Shown piece after piece: positions 15,275 to 23,942 of a stretch of DNA of 64,000 nt (positions within the stretch are counted from its first letter, which is position 1; every line of letters starts with the position of its first letter). Source of the stretch: Hymenobacter puniceus. GTDB lineage: Bacteria; Bacteroidota; Bacteroidia; Cytophagales; Hymenobacteraceae. Made by a program: the position numbers and the translations under genes. The notes beneath the pieces are model-generated. The model did not search any database. It was given only the letters and a program-made list of their open reading frames with translations, and was not told the DNA's origin. The DNA lies in assembly GCF_014333525.1 (NCBI RefSeq), contig NZ_JACSCX010000003.1, positions 744,001 through 808,000 on the forward strand, written 5' to 3'.

Positions 15275-17836
15275 TCAGAACCGGGCAATGACGCGCAGAT
15301 TCACGAGGCGCTGCGAGAGGTAGTTGGGCACGGCGTAGGTGCGGCCGTTCAAATCCTGCACGTAGCTATAGCCGGCCACATTGTTGCGGGCCAGCACGTT
15401 CAGCACTTCCAGCCCCAGCCAAAGGCTTTCCAGACGGCCCAACCGCCGGTCGGGCTCGGTATTCAGCGCCAGCACCTTGGAAAAGCCCAGGTCCACGCGC
15501 CAATAGGCCCGGGTGAGTTTGGTGGTGCCCCGCTCCTGCTCGTTGTTGGGCGGGCTGAACGGCAAACCCGTCCCAAACACCGAATTCACGTAGCCCCGTA
15601 CCGACGGATTGTTGGGCAAATGGTCCTGGAAGAAGATACCGAAGTTGAGGCGCTGGTCCTGCGGGCGGCGGATGTAGCCCTTGGCAGCGCGGCCCACCAA
15701 GCTGTCGGCCCCGATTTTGGTGGTCTGGTACAGGTTCAGCGAGTCGCCCTGCAGGTTTTCGCGGGTGGTGAGCACGCCCAGCGTAAACCACGACTCGGCC
15801 CCACTCACAAACTCGCCGCCCACCCGGAAGTCGGCGCCGGCGGCGTAAGCCGTGGCCAGGTTTTTGGCGAAGTAGCGCAGCCGCACGTTGTCGATATCGT
15901 AAGGCACCACGTCGGTCATATACTTGACGTACGCCTCGCCCGTGAACCGGAATGGCCGGCCGTACTGCTCGAACCGGATTTCATTGCCCACAATGAGGTG
16001 CATGGAACGCTGGGCCCGCAGCTCGGGGTTCAGGCTGGCTTCCACTACCAAGGGACGACCTGGCATGGGGCTGCCCTGCTGGTCGCGCAGCTCGCGGTAA
16101 AACGGCGGCTGGTAGTACACCCCGGCCGCCACCTTATAGGAGTGGTTGGGCCGGCTGCGCGGAATAAACGAGTACTGCACCCGCGGGCTCACCACCAGCT
16201 GCTGGTTTACCGACCACCAATGTGCCCGCACGCCGTACGTGAGCGTGCGCAAAGAATCCAGCTCGATGGTATGCTGCGCATAGCCCTGGGTGCGGGTGCT
16301 TTGCAGATCGAGGTCAGCCACCAGCCGTGTGCGGCGCGCATCGGGCACGTAGTCGGCTGAGTCGGCGAAGCTGTATTCGTTGAGCACATCTTCGATTCGC
16401 TCGCGGCCGGTTTTCATCCCGAAGCGCACGGTGTGGCGGTTGCCGGGAGTCCAGCGGGCGCGGGCCTCGGCCGTGGCAATGGCGGCCTGCAGCGTGTTGC
16501 GCGAGTGGTCGAAGCGCTTGCCCACGGCGCGCTGGCGCACGGGCTGATTAAAGTCACGCGAGTTGGGGTCCCGGTTGATGTCCGCCAGGCGGTAGTCGGC
16601 TTCCACATCGCGGTATTCCAGTTCCCGGGAGTACACCAGCCCGCCCAGTACTTCGCCCTGCAAACGAGGCGAGAAGTTGTGCTTCAGGTCGAAGCCGCCC
16701 TGAGCCATATCGTACTGCATCCGCTCCCGGCCCTTGTAGCCAATGTACAGGCGCGTGGCCTGGTTGGTGGCGGTGCTGAAGGTGCTTTCCCCAGATTCGG
16801 GCGTGAAGCGGTAGTCGTTGTGGGCGAAGGTGGCCAGCACGCCCAGCGAGGTGCGGTCCTCGTTGCCCTTCGGCCCCAAATTGGCGTTGATGTAGGCCTG
16901 CCCGTCGTAGAACGTGGGGTTGTAGCCGCCCTGCGCCTGGTCGAGGGAGCTGAGCACATAGGTGGCATTCTTATAGCGGATGCCGGCCAGATAGCTCAGG
17001 CGCCTGCCCGGCGAAGTAGCCTCCACGTGCATGGCCCCGCCCACGAGGCTGCCCGTAGCGGAGGCTGCAAACTTAGTAGGCTGCTTGTAGTCAATGTTCA
17101 GTACCGAGGACAGCTTGTCGCCGTATTTGGGCTGCCAGCCACCGGTCGAGAATTCCACCTTGTTCACCAAGTCCGGATTCACGAAGCTCAAACCTTCCTG
17201 CTGCGAGGCCGTCACCAGAAAGGGCCGGTAAATCTCGATGCCGTTGACGTACACCAGGTTTTCGTCGTAGTTGCCGCCCCGCACCGAGTACGTACTCGTC
17301 AGCTCGTTGGTGGACTGCACGCCGGGCAGGGTCTTGAGGATGGCATTGAAGTCGCCGAATGGCGAAGGCAGAACCTTGGCCGTACGCGGGTCGAGCTTAA
17401 TCATGCTCACCTGCTCGCGGGTATCGGCCTCGTCGGTTCGGGCGCGCACAGTCACGTTACCCAGCGTCCGGGTGTCGGTCTGCAGCGTTATGCTCAACTC
17501 GCGGCGGTCCTCACTCAGCACCACCGGCAGCCGCTGGGCGCGGTAGCGCAGGCTGCGCGCTACCAGCACGGCCGGCCGGCCGGTGCGCAATACACTCAGC
17601 GTAAAGCGGCCTTTTGCATCGGTAACGGTGCCCCCGGGCTGGCCTTCCACGCCCACGCCTACCTGCTCCAGCGGCTGGCCGGCGGCGTCGCGCACGGTGC
17701 CGCTGAGTGTGATGCGCTCAGTGGTTTGTGCCTGCACCGCCATTGGCAGCAACATAGCTACTGGCGCCGGACCTACCAGCAGTGCCACACGCAACGACCA
17801 GGACAAACCAGACAACCTAGAGAAACGGTGCGGCAT
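15275..17836 (-). CDS. TonB-dependent receptor with carboxypeptidase-like N-terminal domain
   Basis: The predicted outer-membrane transporter has 853 residues. A signal peptide ends near AVQAQ. A carboxypeptidase-regulatory-like domain (ITLSGTVRDAAGQPLEQVGV, about 38-120) follows, then the plug with KVLPSPFGDFNAILKTLPGV and YSVRGGNYDENLVYVNG, then a beta-barrel ending in LVNLRVIARF with a C-terminal Phe. It imports a ligand using TonB/ExbBD energy; the substrate is unknown. The ATG at 17836 lies 1 base after the rpe stop codon, so the two genes are probably co-translated. An upstream in-frame ATG at 17929 would lie inside rpe and is rejected. Confidence 0.92.
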   Translation of the reverse strand: MPHRFSRLSGLSWSLRVALLVGPAPVAMLLPMAVQAQTTERITLSGTVRDAAGQPLEQVGVGVEGQPGGTVTDAKGRFTLSVLRTGRPAVLVARSLRYRAQRLPVVLSEDRRELSITLQTDTRTLGNVTVRARTDEADTREQVSMIKLDPRTAKVLPSPFGDFNAILKTLPGVQSTNELTSTYSVRGGNYDENLVYVNGIEIYRPFLVTASQQEGLSFVNPDLVNKVEFSTGGWQPKYGDKLSSVLNIDYKQPTKFAASATGSLVGGAMHVEATSPGRRLSYLAGIRYKNATYVLSSLDQAQGGYNPTFYDGQAYINANLGPKGNEDRTSLGVLATFAHNDYRFTPESGESTFSTATNQATRLYIGYKGRERMQYDMAQGGFDLKHNFSPRLQGEVLGGLVYSRELEYRDVEADYRLADINRDPNSRDFNQPVRQRAVGKRFDHSRNTLQAAIATAEARARWTPGNRHTVRFGMKTGRERIEDVLNEYSFADSADYVPDARRTRLVADLDLQSTRTQGYAQHTIELDSLRTLTYGVRAHWWSVNQQLVVSPRVQYSFIPRSRPNHSYKVAAGVYYQPPFYRELRDQQGSPMPGRPLVVEASLNPELRAQRSMHLIVGNEIRFEQYGRPFRFTGEAYVKYMTDVVPYDIDNVRLRYFAKNLATAYAAGADFRVGGEFVSGAESWFTLGVLTTRENLQGDSLNLYQTTKIGADSLVGRAAKGYIRRPQDQRLNFGIFFQDHLPNNPSVRGYVNSVFGTGLPFSPPNNEQERGTTKLTRAYWRVDLGFSKVLALNTEPDRRLGRLESLWLGLEVLNVLARNNVAGYSYVQDLNGRTYAVPNYLSQRLVNLRVIARF

Positions 17837-17837
17837 G

Positions 17838-18521
17838 CTAGCGGCCCTCTTCTTCGGCACTGACCGTAGCGGCCAGTTGGGCCCGCAGCTCGGCCAGTGT
17901 CGCCACCGGGTCGGGCGCGTTGAACACAAACGAGCCGGCTACCAGCACATCGGCGCCGGCTTCTACCAGGGCCGAGGCATTGTCGCTGGTCACGCCGCCG
18001 TCAATCTCAATCAGCGCCGACGAGCCGCTATCTACCAGCAATTCCTTGAGCGCCGTGACTTTGCGCAGGGTATTCGGGATGAACGCCTGCCCGCCAAATC
18101 CCGGATTCACCGACATGATGCACACCAAATCCAAGTCGGCAGCCACGTCTTCCAGCACCCACACGGGCGTATGGGGGTTCAGGGCCACACCGGCCCGGCA
18201 GCCCAGCTGCTTGATTTGCTGAATGACGCGGTGCAAATGCGTACAGGCCTCGTAGTGCACCGTAATGTTGTGGGCCCCGGCATCTCGGAAGGCGCTCAGG
18301 TAGTGCTGCGGCTCCTCAATCATCAGGTGCACGTCCAGCGGCTGCTTGGCGTGGCGGTGAATGGCCTGCAGCACCGGAATCCCGAAGGAGATATTAGGCA
18401 CAAAGCGGCCGTCCATCACGTCGCAGTGCAGCCAGTCGGCCACGCTGCCGGCGAGGCGCTCAGTTTCAGTTTGAAGGTTGCCGAAGTCGGCAGCAAGCAA
18501 CGAAGGAGCCAGCAACGGCAT
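17838..18521 (-). CDS. rpe: Ribulose-phosphate 3-epimerase
   Basis: Rpe interconverts ribulose 5-phosphate and xylulose 5-phosphate in the pentose phosphate pathway. The (beta/alpha)8 barrel motifs are clear: LLAPSLLAADFGNL, HCDVMDGRFVPNISFG, DVHLMIEEP, the SVNPGFGGQAF phosphate loop and EIDGGVT. The catalytic Asp residues lie in DVMDG and EIDGG. The ATG at 18521 (MPLLAPSLL) is preferred over the one at 18542, because a -7 element (TACCTTCG, 18547-18554) would put the transcript start at about 18540. Its stop touches the start of the TonB receptor gene, an unusual operon partner. Confidence 0.95.
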   Translation of the reverse strand: MPLLAPSLLAADFGNLQTETERLAGSVADWLHCDVMDGRFVPNISFGIPVLQAIHRHAKQPLDVHLMIEEPQHYLSAFRDAGAHNITVHYEACTHLHRVIQQIKQLGCRAGVALNPHTPVWVLEDVAADLDLVCIMSVNPGFGGQAFIPNTLRKVTALKELLVDSGSSALIEIDGGVTSDNASALVEAGADVLVAGSFVFNAPDPVATLAELRAQLAATVSAEEEGR

Positions 18522-18786
18522 CCGGCGGCGGTTCAGAGTCATACCGCGAAGGTAAGCAGGTTTGGCGGACAGGTAATGCGGCTAATGCGCCAGATATGGC
18601 GGAGTTAAGCAGTTATAACTTACACTACACATTGCGGCTGGTTCGAGAGCGACCATTGCCACGCAAAAAGGCCTTCCGCGAGGCAGAACGACGTCAAACA
18701 GCGCTTTGGTACGCTGCCTGCAATCTTCTGCCCAACGAAAGGCCCTGCGGATTAGCAACGGCAACTACGGCCGTTACCGGATTGGC

Positions 18787-19119
18787 TTATTTGCTGCCGT
18801 TTTCTCCTTTGTCGTAGGCGCGCCAATCGAGCTTGCCTTCTTCATTTTTGCGCAGGAAATACGTCTGGTCGTCTTCTTGGCGCTTGCCAAACGTCACATC
18901 GGCGCGGCAGTCCAGGCAGCGGAGCGAGGTGTATTTGAACTTGTCCTGGGCCACGCGGGCCGTCAGGTCGAGGTTGTCGGAGCCGCAGATGCCGCACTTG
19001 GCCACATCCGGAAAGCTGAGCCGCTCATACTCGGTTACTACTTCGTGCAAGTTGGCGCCCTGCACTGTGAAGTGGAACTGGCGACGCCCCAGACGCTTCG
19101 AAATCATCATTTGCAACAT
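18787..19119 (-). CDS. Small zinc-ribbon protein
   Basis: The 110-residue protein has two Cys pairs, CGICG and CLDC, spaced like a zinc ribbon, between an N-terminal QFHFTVQGANLHEVVTEY segment and a charged C-terminal tail. I do not recognise a named family. The ATG at 19119 (MLQMMISKRLG) is chosen over 19191, because the extra 24 residues look like non-coding sequence. It stands alone between rpe and the subtilase gene. Nucleic-acid or protein binding is possible for a zinc ribbon, but there is no direct evidence. Confidence 0.65.
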   Translation of the reverse strand: MLQMMISKRLGRRQFHFTVQGANLHEVVTEYERLSFPDVAKCGICGSDNLDLTARVAQDKFKYTSLRCLDCRADVTFGKRQEDDQTYFLRKNEEGKLDWRAYDKGENGSK

Positions 19120-19235
19120 GGTATTGCGGCTTGTGGGTGGTGTCACCCTTGAAAAAAGAAAGGAATCCGGTTCGTCCGAATTCCCTTCCAAGGTACTAAA
19201 AATATTTGCTTTTCAATGCTAATTACATTCGCAAA

Positions 19236-20957
19236 TTATTGCTTTATGAAGCGCACCGTGCGCCGGACTGTGTCCCCGGCCGTTACGTCGCAGGTATACA
19301 CGCCTTTGGCCAGCGGCCCCGGCTGCAGCCGCACCGTGGGGGCGCTGGTGGCTGGCAGGGTTTGCTCGGCTACCAGCGCCCCGCGGCCGTCGTAGAAGCG
19401 CACCCGCAGTTGCTTGCCCTGCAATGCCGCATTGAGTTGCAAGCTTAACTCCTCGCTTTTCACCGGATTCGGATACACGAACAGCTCACCAGTTATGGCT
19501 TTCGAGCTACCTGCCGAGAGTGGTACCCCAGGGTTGGCCAGCGTGTAGGCCGCCACGGCATTCGGAATTCCGTAGCCCAGCAGATTGTTCGGCGCCGCGG
19601 ACTGGGAAGCCGAACGCTGCAGAAAGCTGATAACCTGCTGCGCCGTAAGCGTGGGGTTGGCTTGCCAGAAGCAGGCCACCATGCCCGCCAGCACCGGGCA
19701 GGCATACGACGTGCCACTGCCCCGCGTGGGCTGGCCGGCGGTGTTAACAATAGCCGTCTGAAAGCCCATAGCCGCCAGGTTAGGCTTGATTCGCCCATCG
19801 GCGCTGGGCCCGATGGAGCTGAAGCCCACCCGCGCCCCGAACGAGTCGACGGCGGCAACTGCCAGAATGGAATCGGCATCGGCCGGCGCCAGGATGCGCT
19901 GCCAGGAGTTGTTGCCCTCATTACCGGCCGAATTCACGACGATCATGCCGGCGCGGGCGGCCAGCGCGGCGGCCCGGGTGCTGATGGCCGTGCGCCCGTT
20001 CAGGTCGGTGTAGGCGTAGTTGCCATACGGCGTGTCGAAGGTGCTGTAGCCGAGCGAGGAACTGATAACGTCCACGCCGGCCGAGTCGGCCCGTTCGGCG
20101 GCCAGCAGCCAGTTCACTTCTTCAATGGGGTTTTCGCCGATGATATTTTCGGTGAGGTACAGCCGGAACGTAGCTTTCGGCGCAGTGCCCACGAATGCGC
20201 CCGTCTGGCTGGCAGCCATGGTAGAAAGGCAATGCGTGCCGTGGCTGTCGCGGCCGTATACCGCCGTGTTGCGCTCCACGAAGTTGTAGACGTCGGCCAG
20301 GCGATTCTCATTGCGCATGGCGGCAAACGGCGCGGTCTGGTTTACGCCCGGAAAACCGTCGTCGAACACCGCAATCTGCATGCCTTCCCCCCGGAAGCCG
20401 GCGTTGTGCATGGCTACGGCGCCCACCATCAGGGCCTGCTTGTAGGCCGTGCCGTACACGGGGTTGGCCTGCGTGCGCTCCTGCGTGGGCTCCTCGGCAT
20501 CCTCGGGACTCCGGGGCCGTACTGGCGTTGGGCCGGCGGCGGCAGTGCGGTTGAGGGTGGTGGCGCTGCGCACAAACGGCAGCGCCTGCAGGTTGCGCAG
20601 CGTGGCCGAGTCGCAGGAAACCACGGCCGCATTAAACCAGCGCGAGGTATACCACACCGTAGCACCCGGCACAGCTTTCAGCTGGGTTACGTAGGTAGGC
20701 GTTACGGGCAGGTCGCGGGGCTGCACGGCAATGTTCTGGCGGGTGCGGCGCTGCACGGCCCGCGCCGACAGGAACGCCTGAGGCTGGCCGACGGTGAAGG
20801 GCGTGCCGGTTTTGTCGCGGAAATACACCAGGTGCTTGCGCACTGTGTTGGCCTGCACTTTAGCCGTTACGGCCTGGGCGTGGGCAGCAGTGGGCAGCGC
20901 GGCCGTAGCGGCCGCCAGAGCCAGACCCGCCAGCAAAGCGGAATACGAGTGTTGCAT
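19236..20957 (-). CDS. S8 family serine peptidase with T9SS sorting domain
   Basis: The secreted subtilase has 573 residues. The signal peptide ends near AHAQ (residue 28). The catalytic triad is visible as Asp in QIAVFDDGFPG, His in RDSHGTHCLST and Ser in GSGTSYACPVLAG, with the oxyanion Asn in VNSAGNEGNN. The C-terminus (LFVYPNPVKSEELSLQ through RTVRFIKQ) is a typical type A sorting domain of the type IX secretion system, so the enzyme is probably exported across the outer membrane and attached or released. The start at 20957 is chosen because it begins the signal peptide; the longer reading from 21095 crosses the terminator of the neighbouring gene. Confidence 0.93.
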   Translation of the reverse strand: MQHSYSALLAGLALAAATAALPTAAHAQAVTAKVQANTVRKHLVYFRDKTGTPFTVGQPQAFLSARAVQRRTRQNIAVQPRDLPVTPTYVTQLKAVPGATVWYTSRWFNAAVVSCDSATLRNLQALPFVRSATTLNRTAAAGPTPVRPRSPEDAEEPTQERTQANPVYGTAYKQALMVGAVAMHNAGFRGEGMQIAVFDDGFPGVNQTAPFAAMRNENRLADVYNFVERNTAVYGRDSHGTHCLSTMAASQTGAFVGTAPKATFRLYLTENIIGENPIEEVNWLLAAERADSAGVDVISSSLGYSTFDTPYGNYAYTDLNGRTAISTRAAALAARAGMIVVNSAGNEGNNSWQRILAPADADSILAVAAVDSFGARVGFSSIGPSADGRIKPNLAAMGFQTAIVNTAGQPTRGSGTSYACPVLAGMVACFWQANPTLTAQQVISFLQRSASQSAAPNNLLGYGIPNAVAAYTLANPGVPLSAGSSKAITGELFVYPNPVKSEELSLQLNAALQGKQLRVRFYDGRGALVAEQTLPATSAPTVRLQPGPLAKGVYTCDVTAGDTVRRTVRFIKQ

Positions 20958-21038
20958 GGGAAACGAAACTGATAGACGTGCCGGAAGATACGAATTCGGG
21001 GCCGTACTCCGCACTTTGGTCTTCCGCCATAGTTGGCA

Positions 21039-21092
21039 CCAAAACAGCCGTGCAACCCAGCCATAAAAGGCAAAGTGGCACGGCTGTTTTGG
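21039..21092. terminator. Long-stem terminator between lipoprotein and subtilase genes
   Basis: The 15-base arms CCAAAACAGCCGTGC and GCACGGCTGTTTTGG are perfect complements around a 24-base loop. They follow the stop of the minus-strand lipoprotein gene at 21121. Confidence 0.8.
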
Positions 21093-21120
21093 CAATTACG
21101 CTACCGGTGCTATACGCCGA

Positions 21121-21888
21121 TTAGCGGCCGGCCTCGATCAGCACTTCCGTACGGGTAGAACCCGCGAAAGGGCGCGTGGGGTCCGGCACGCAGTTGCCGG
21201 GTGGGCAGTAGATGAAGCGGCGGCGACTCCGGTACACCGGCCCCGTTCCGGCGGCATACACCTGGCGGCTGCGGAAGTAGTAAAAGGCGTTGATGTACTC
21301 GCCGCCTTCTTCCGCATCCGTTTCGCGCAGGGCGGTGGTTACGGTTTTCGGGTAGGTTGTGGCCTGGCCGGCGGCACTGGTAGTCGTGAATGACTCGCCA
21401 ACCTGCTTGTAATGAAAATCGTTTTTATCCACCGGATTCTGCTCGTTGAAAGCATTCAGGTTCCAGTAGTAGCCGGTGCGCACCGGATATATTAGCTCCA
21501 CGGTGCGGCGGTTGTTGCGCGTCACCAGCACATTGCTAGCCGAAGGGCTAACCACCAGCACACTGTCGTCGCGCCAGGCGTCGGTGCTGGTAGTGCGGCG
21601 GGCACGCACCACGCGGTAGGCCGTGCGGCCGCTGGCGTCAGTGAACTTTTCCTCCACCCGCTCCCGAAACTGAAACCGGGGCTGCGGCTGGCGCACGTAG
21701 TTGGTCCAAAGCGTGTCCGTCACCTCATAAATCCGGAATTGCCCGACTTCCAGTTGGTAGTAGCTGGTGTCGGTGGGCTCTACGGTCTCGGTTTCGTTCT
21801 CGCAGCCCGCTACGGCTACCACCAGCAAAGCCGGCAGCAGCCAGCGCAGGGGCCGCAGCCCGGAAATAACAGTTGAACCCACAGTCAT
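21121..21888 (-). CDS. Lipoprotein of unknown function
   Basis: The ATG at 21888 gives 255 residues with a lipoprotein signal peptide (RWLLPALLVVAVAGC, lipobox VAGC). The mature part is predicted to be mostly beta strands (YYQLEVGQFRIYEVTDTLW) and has CPPGNC near the C-terminus. I recognise no family. It is likely anchored in the outer or inner membrane. It lies 19 bases after the mnmA stop codon in the same direction and could be co-transcribed. A longer start at 21981 would overlap mnmA and lacks a signal. Confidence 0.75.
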   Translation of the reverse strand: MTVGSTVISGLRPLRWLLPALLVVAVAGCENETETVEPTDTSYYQLEVGQFRIYEVTDTLWTNYVRQPQPRFQFRERVEEKFTDASGRTAYRVVRARRTTSTDAWRDDSVLVVSPSASNVLVTRNNRRTVELIYPVRTGYYWNLNAFNEQNPVDKNDFHYKQVGESFTTTSAAGQATTYPKTVTTALRETDAEEGGEYINAFYYFRSRQVYAAGTGPVYRSRRRFIYCPPGNCVPDPTRPFAGSTRTEVLIEAGR

Positions 21889-21907
21889 AGAGGTAAATGC
21901 GTGCGGC

Positions 21908-23080
21908 CTAATACGCGGCTGCGGCTTCCGAAGATACGGGAGTTTCGCCGATGGTGTGGCGCTCGATCCAGCCGCCACCAATTACGTCGTCGCCGTCGTA
22001 GAATACGGCGGCCTGGCCGGGCGTCACAGCGTGAACGGGCTCGTCAAAATAGATGTGGATTTTGTCGCCGATCTGCTCCAGAAACGCGGCCGCGCCGCCG
22101 TTGTGGTTGTAGCGCACTTTGGTGCGGCACGGCACTAGGCCACGGCCTTCCAGCGACGCAAACTTGCCCATGTTCAGCTTGCCCACCGTGGTGCGCGAAC
22201 TGGCCAGATCCTCGAAGTTGCCCAGCACCACCTCGTTGGTGTCAGGCCGGATTTCTGTTACGTAGGCTGGGTAGCCTAGCGCCACGCCCAGGCCCTTGCG
22301 CTGCCCAATGGTGTAGAACGGGTAGCCTTCGTGGGTGCCGAGCACGGTGCCGTCGCGCAGCACAAACTTGCCGCCCGCTACGCGCTCCTCCAGGCCCGGC
22401 ACGCGGCGACGCAGGAAGCCCCGGTAGTCGTTGTCGGGAATGAAGCAGATTTCGTAGCTCTCGGGCTTGTTCACCAGCTCGGTGAAGCCGCGGCGGCGCG
22501 CCTCGTCGTAGATTTCGGTTTTGCGCATCTTGCCCAGCGGAAACAGCGTGCGGGCCAAGCTCTCCTGGCTGACGCCCCACAGCGCGTAGCTCTGGTCTTT
22601 GTTTTCGTCGAGGCCTTTGCTGATGACGTAGCGGCCGTCTTCGTGGCGTATCTGGGCGTAGTGGCCGGTGGCAATGAACTCGCAGCCGAGCTGGTCGGCC
22701 CGGCGCAGCAGGGCGTCCCACTTGATGTGGGTGTTGCAAAGCACGCAGGGATTAGGTGTGCGGCCGGCCAGGTATTCCTCGGTGAAGTTGGAAATCACAA
22801 AGTCACCGAACTCGTCCCGGATATCGATGATATAGTGCGGAAAACCGAGGTCCACGGCAATCTGGCGGGCATCGTTGATGCTGTCCAGCGAGCAGCAGCC
22901 GGTTTCTTTTTTGGAGCCACCGGCCGAGGCGTAGTCCCAGGTTTTCATGGTCATCCCGACCACTTCGTAACCTTGCTCGTGCAGCAGCACGGCTGCTACC
23001 GAAGAATCGATGCCGCCGCTCATGGCGACGAGGACGCGGCCGCGCGGGGCGGTCGGCGTGGAGGGTGCAAATTGCGTCAT
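21908..23080 (-). CDS. mnmA: tRNA-specific 2-thiouridylase
   Basis: MnmA adds sulfur to the wobble uridine (s2U34) of tRNA-Lys, -Glu and -Gln. The PP-loop ATP motif is VAMSGGIDSSVAAVLL (about 18-33). The catalytic Cys pair appears as NPCVLCN (about 110) and YEICFIPDNDYRGFL (about 210). The C-terminal beta domain follows with YTIGQRKGLGV. The length of 390 residues is usual. A -7-like TATCTTTG lies upstream at 23122-23129. It shares its upstream region with the divergent TrpF-like gene. Confidence 0.96.
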   Translation of the reverse strand: MTQFAPSTPTAPRGRVLVAMSGGIDSSVAAVLLHEQGYEVVGMTMKTWDYASAGGSKKETGCCSLDSINDARQIAVDLGFPHYIIDIRDEFGDFVISNFTEEYLAGRTPNPCVLCNTHIKWDALLRRADQLGCEFIATGHYAQIRHEDGRYVISKGLDENKDQSYALWGVSQESLARTLFPLGKMRKTEIYDEARRRGFTELVNKPESYEICFIPDNDYRGFLRRRVPGLEERVAGGKFVLRDGTVLGTHEGYPFYTIGQRKGLGVALGYPAYVTEIRPDTNEVVLGNFEDLASSRTTVGKLNMGKFASLEGRGLVPCRTKVRYNHNGGAAAFLEQIGDKIHIYFDEPVHAVTPGQAAVFYDGDDVIGGGWIERHTIGETPVSSEAAAAY

Positions 23081-23205
23081 AAGAAAGGCGCCCGCGGGGT
23101 CAAGGCCCGCGGCCGCAGCGGCAAAGATAACACCTTGGGCGGGCCCGAGGTTTCTTCCCGCTACAAAACGCAGCGGCGGCCACTGCGCAGGCCGGCCGGA
23201 ATCCG

Positions 23206-23213
23206 TACTTTTG
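23206..23213 (+). promoter_or_regulatory. Predicted -7 element of the TrpF-like gene
   Basis: TACTTTTG is a full match to TAnnTTTG, 60 bases before the ATG at 23274. Confidence 0.5.
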
Positions 23214-23273
23214 CGCGGTGCTGGTTGCCGCCCCTCCCTTTTTGCGGAGTGGCACGCCTAATTTTCCTCTGCT

Positions 23274-23903
23274 ATGGCTTTGCTTACGTCCGTGCTGGTG
23301 CGCGGTATCAACAACCTGTCCGATGCCCGCTACTGCGCCGGCATGGGCGCCGACCGCCTTTCCTTCCTGCTCGACCCCACCTTGCCGGGCTACCTCACGC
23401 CCGAAGCCGTACAGGAAATCAGCGGCTGGGTGGCCGGCGTAGAGCTGGTGGGCGAGTTTGATACGATGCCCGCCGCCGGCATCAACGCCATAGCCACTCA
23501 GTGCGGGCTGAAGGACGTGCTGCTGCACCGCCGCCGCACGCCCGCCGACCTCTCCCTGCTACAGCTGCCGGCCCAGAAGCTGATCCGCTGGATTCCGGAT
23601 ATGCTGCCCGAGGACGTGGACACCCGCTTCCGCGAGCAGCAGCCCCACCTGACCGGCTTTATTCTGGCCACGCCGCCACAGGAATTGCTTTCAGCCATTC
23701 AGCTCACCCGGCTCACCCAGCAGGCGCGCATGTTTCCGGTATGGCTGGGCACCGGCTTTGCAGCCAGCACCGGCAACTCGGTACGGAAGCTGGTAGAGAT
23801 GGTGCGGCCGGCCGGCATTGTGCTGGAAGGCGGCGACGAAATCAAGCCTGGCCTGCGCGACTTCACCGAGCTGGAAGCGGTGTTTGAGGAGCTGGAGGCG
23901 TAA
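23274..23903 (+). CDS. TrpF-like barrel protein lacking catalytic residues
   Basis: The 209-residue protein aligns by eye with phosphoribosylanthranilate isomerase: VLVRGINNLSDARYCAGMGADRLSFLLDP matches the TrpF start KICGITNLEDALxxxxxGADxxGF, and IKPGLRDFTELEAVFEEL matches the TrpF C-terminus. The catalytic Cys of KICG is replaced by Arg, and the region of the catalytic Asp reads VWLGTGF without an acid. It is therefore unlikely to do the tryptophan reaction. No trp gene is nearby. It might be a pseudoenzyme, a binding protein or an enzyme with other chemistry. The gene is intact and has its own promoter-like element. Confidence 0.75.
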   Translation: MALLTSVLVRGINNLSDARYCAGMGADRLSFLLDPTLPGYLTPEAVQEISGWVAGVELVGEFDTMPAAGINAIATQCGLKDVLLHRRRTPADLSLLQLPAQKLIRWIPDMLPEDVDTRFREQQPHLTGFILATPPQELLSAIQLTRLTQQARMFPVWLGTGFAASTGNSVRKLVEMVRPAGIVLEGGDEIKPGLRDFTELEAVFEELEA

Positions 23904-23942
23904 AGCCGGGCGCCGTAGTGGCGCTTGGCCTGCACAGGCTCG

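Noticed and set aside
15239-18608. Plus-strand ORFs of 340-480 codons opposite the TonB receptor and rpe
   Set aside because: They are antisense to clearly recognised genes and have no motifs of their own.
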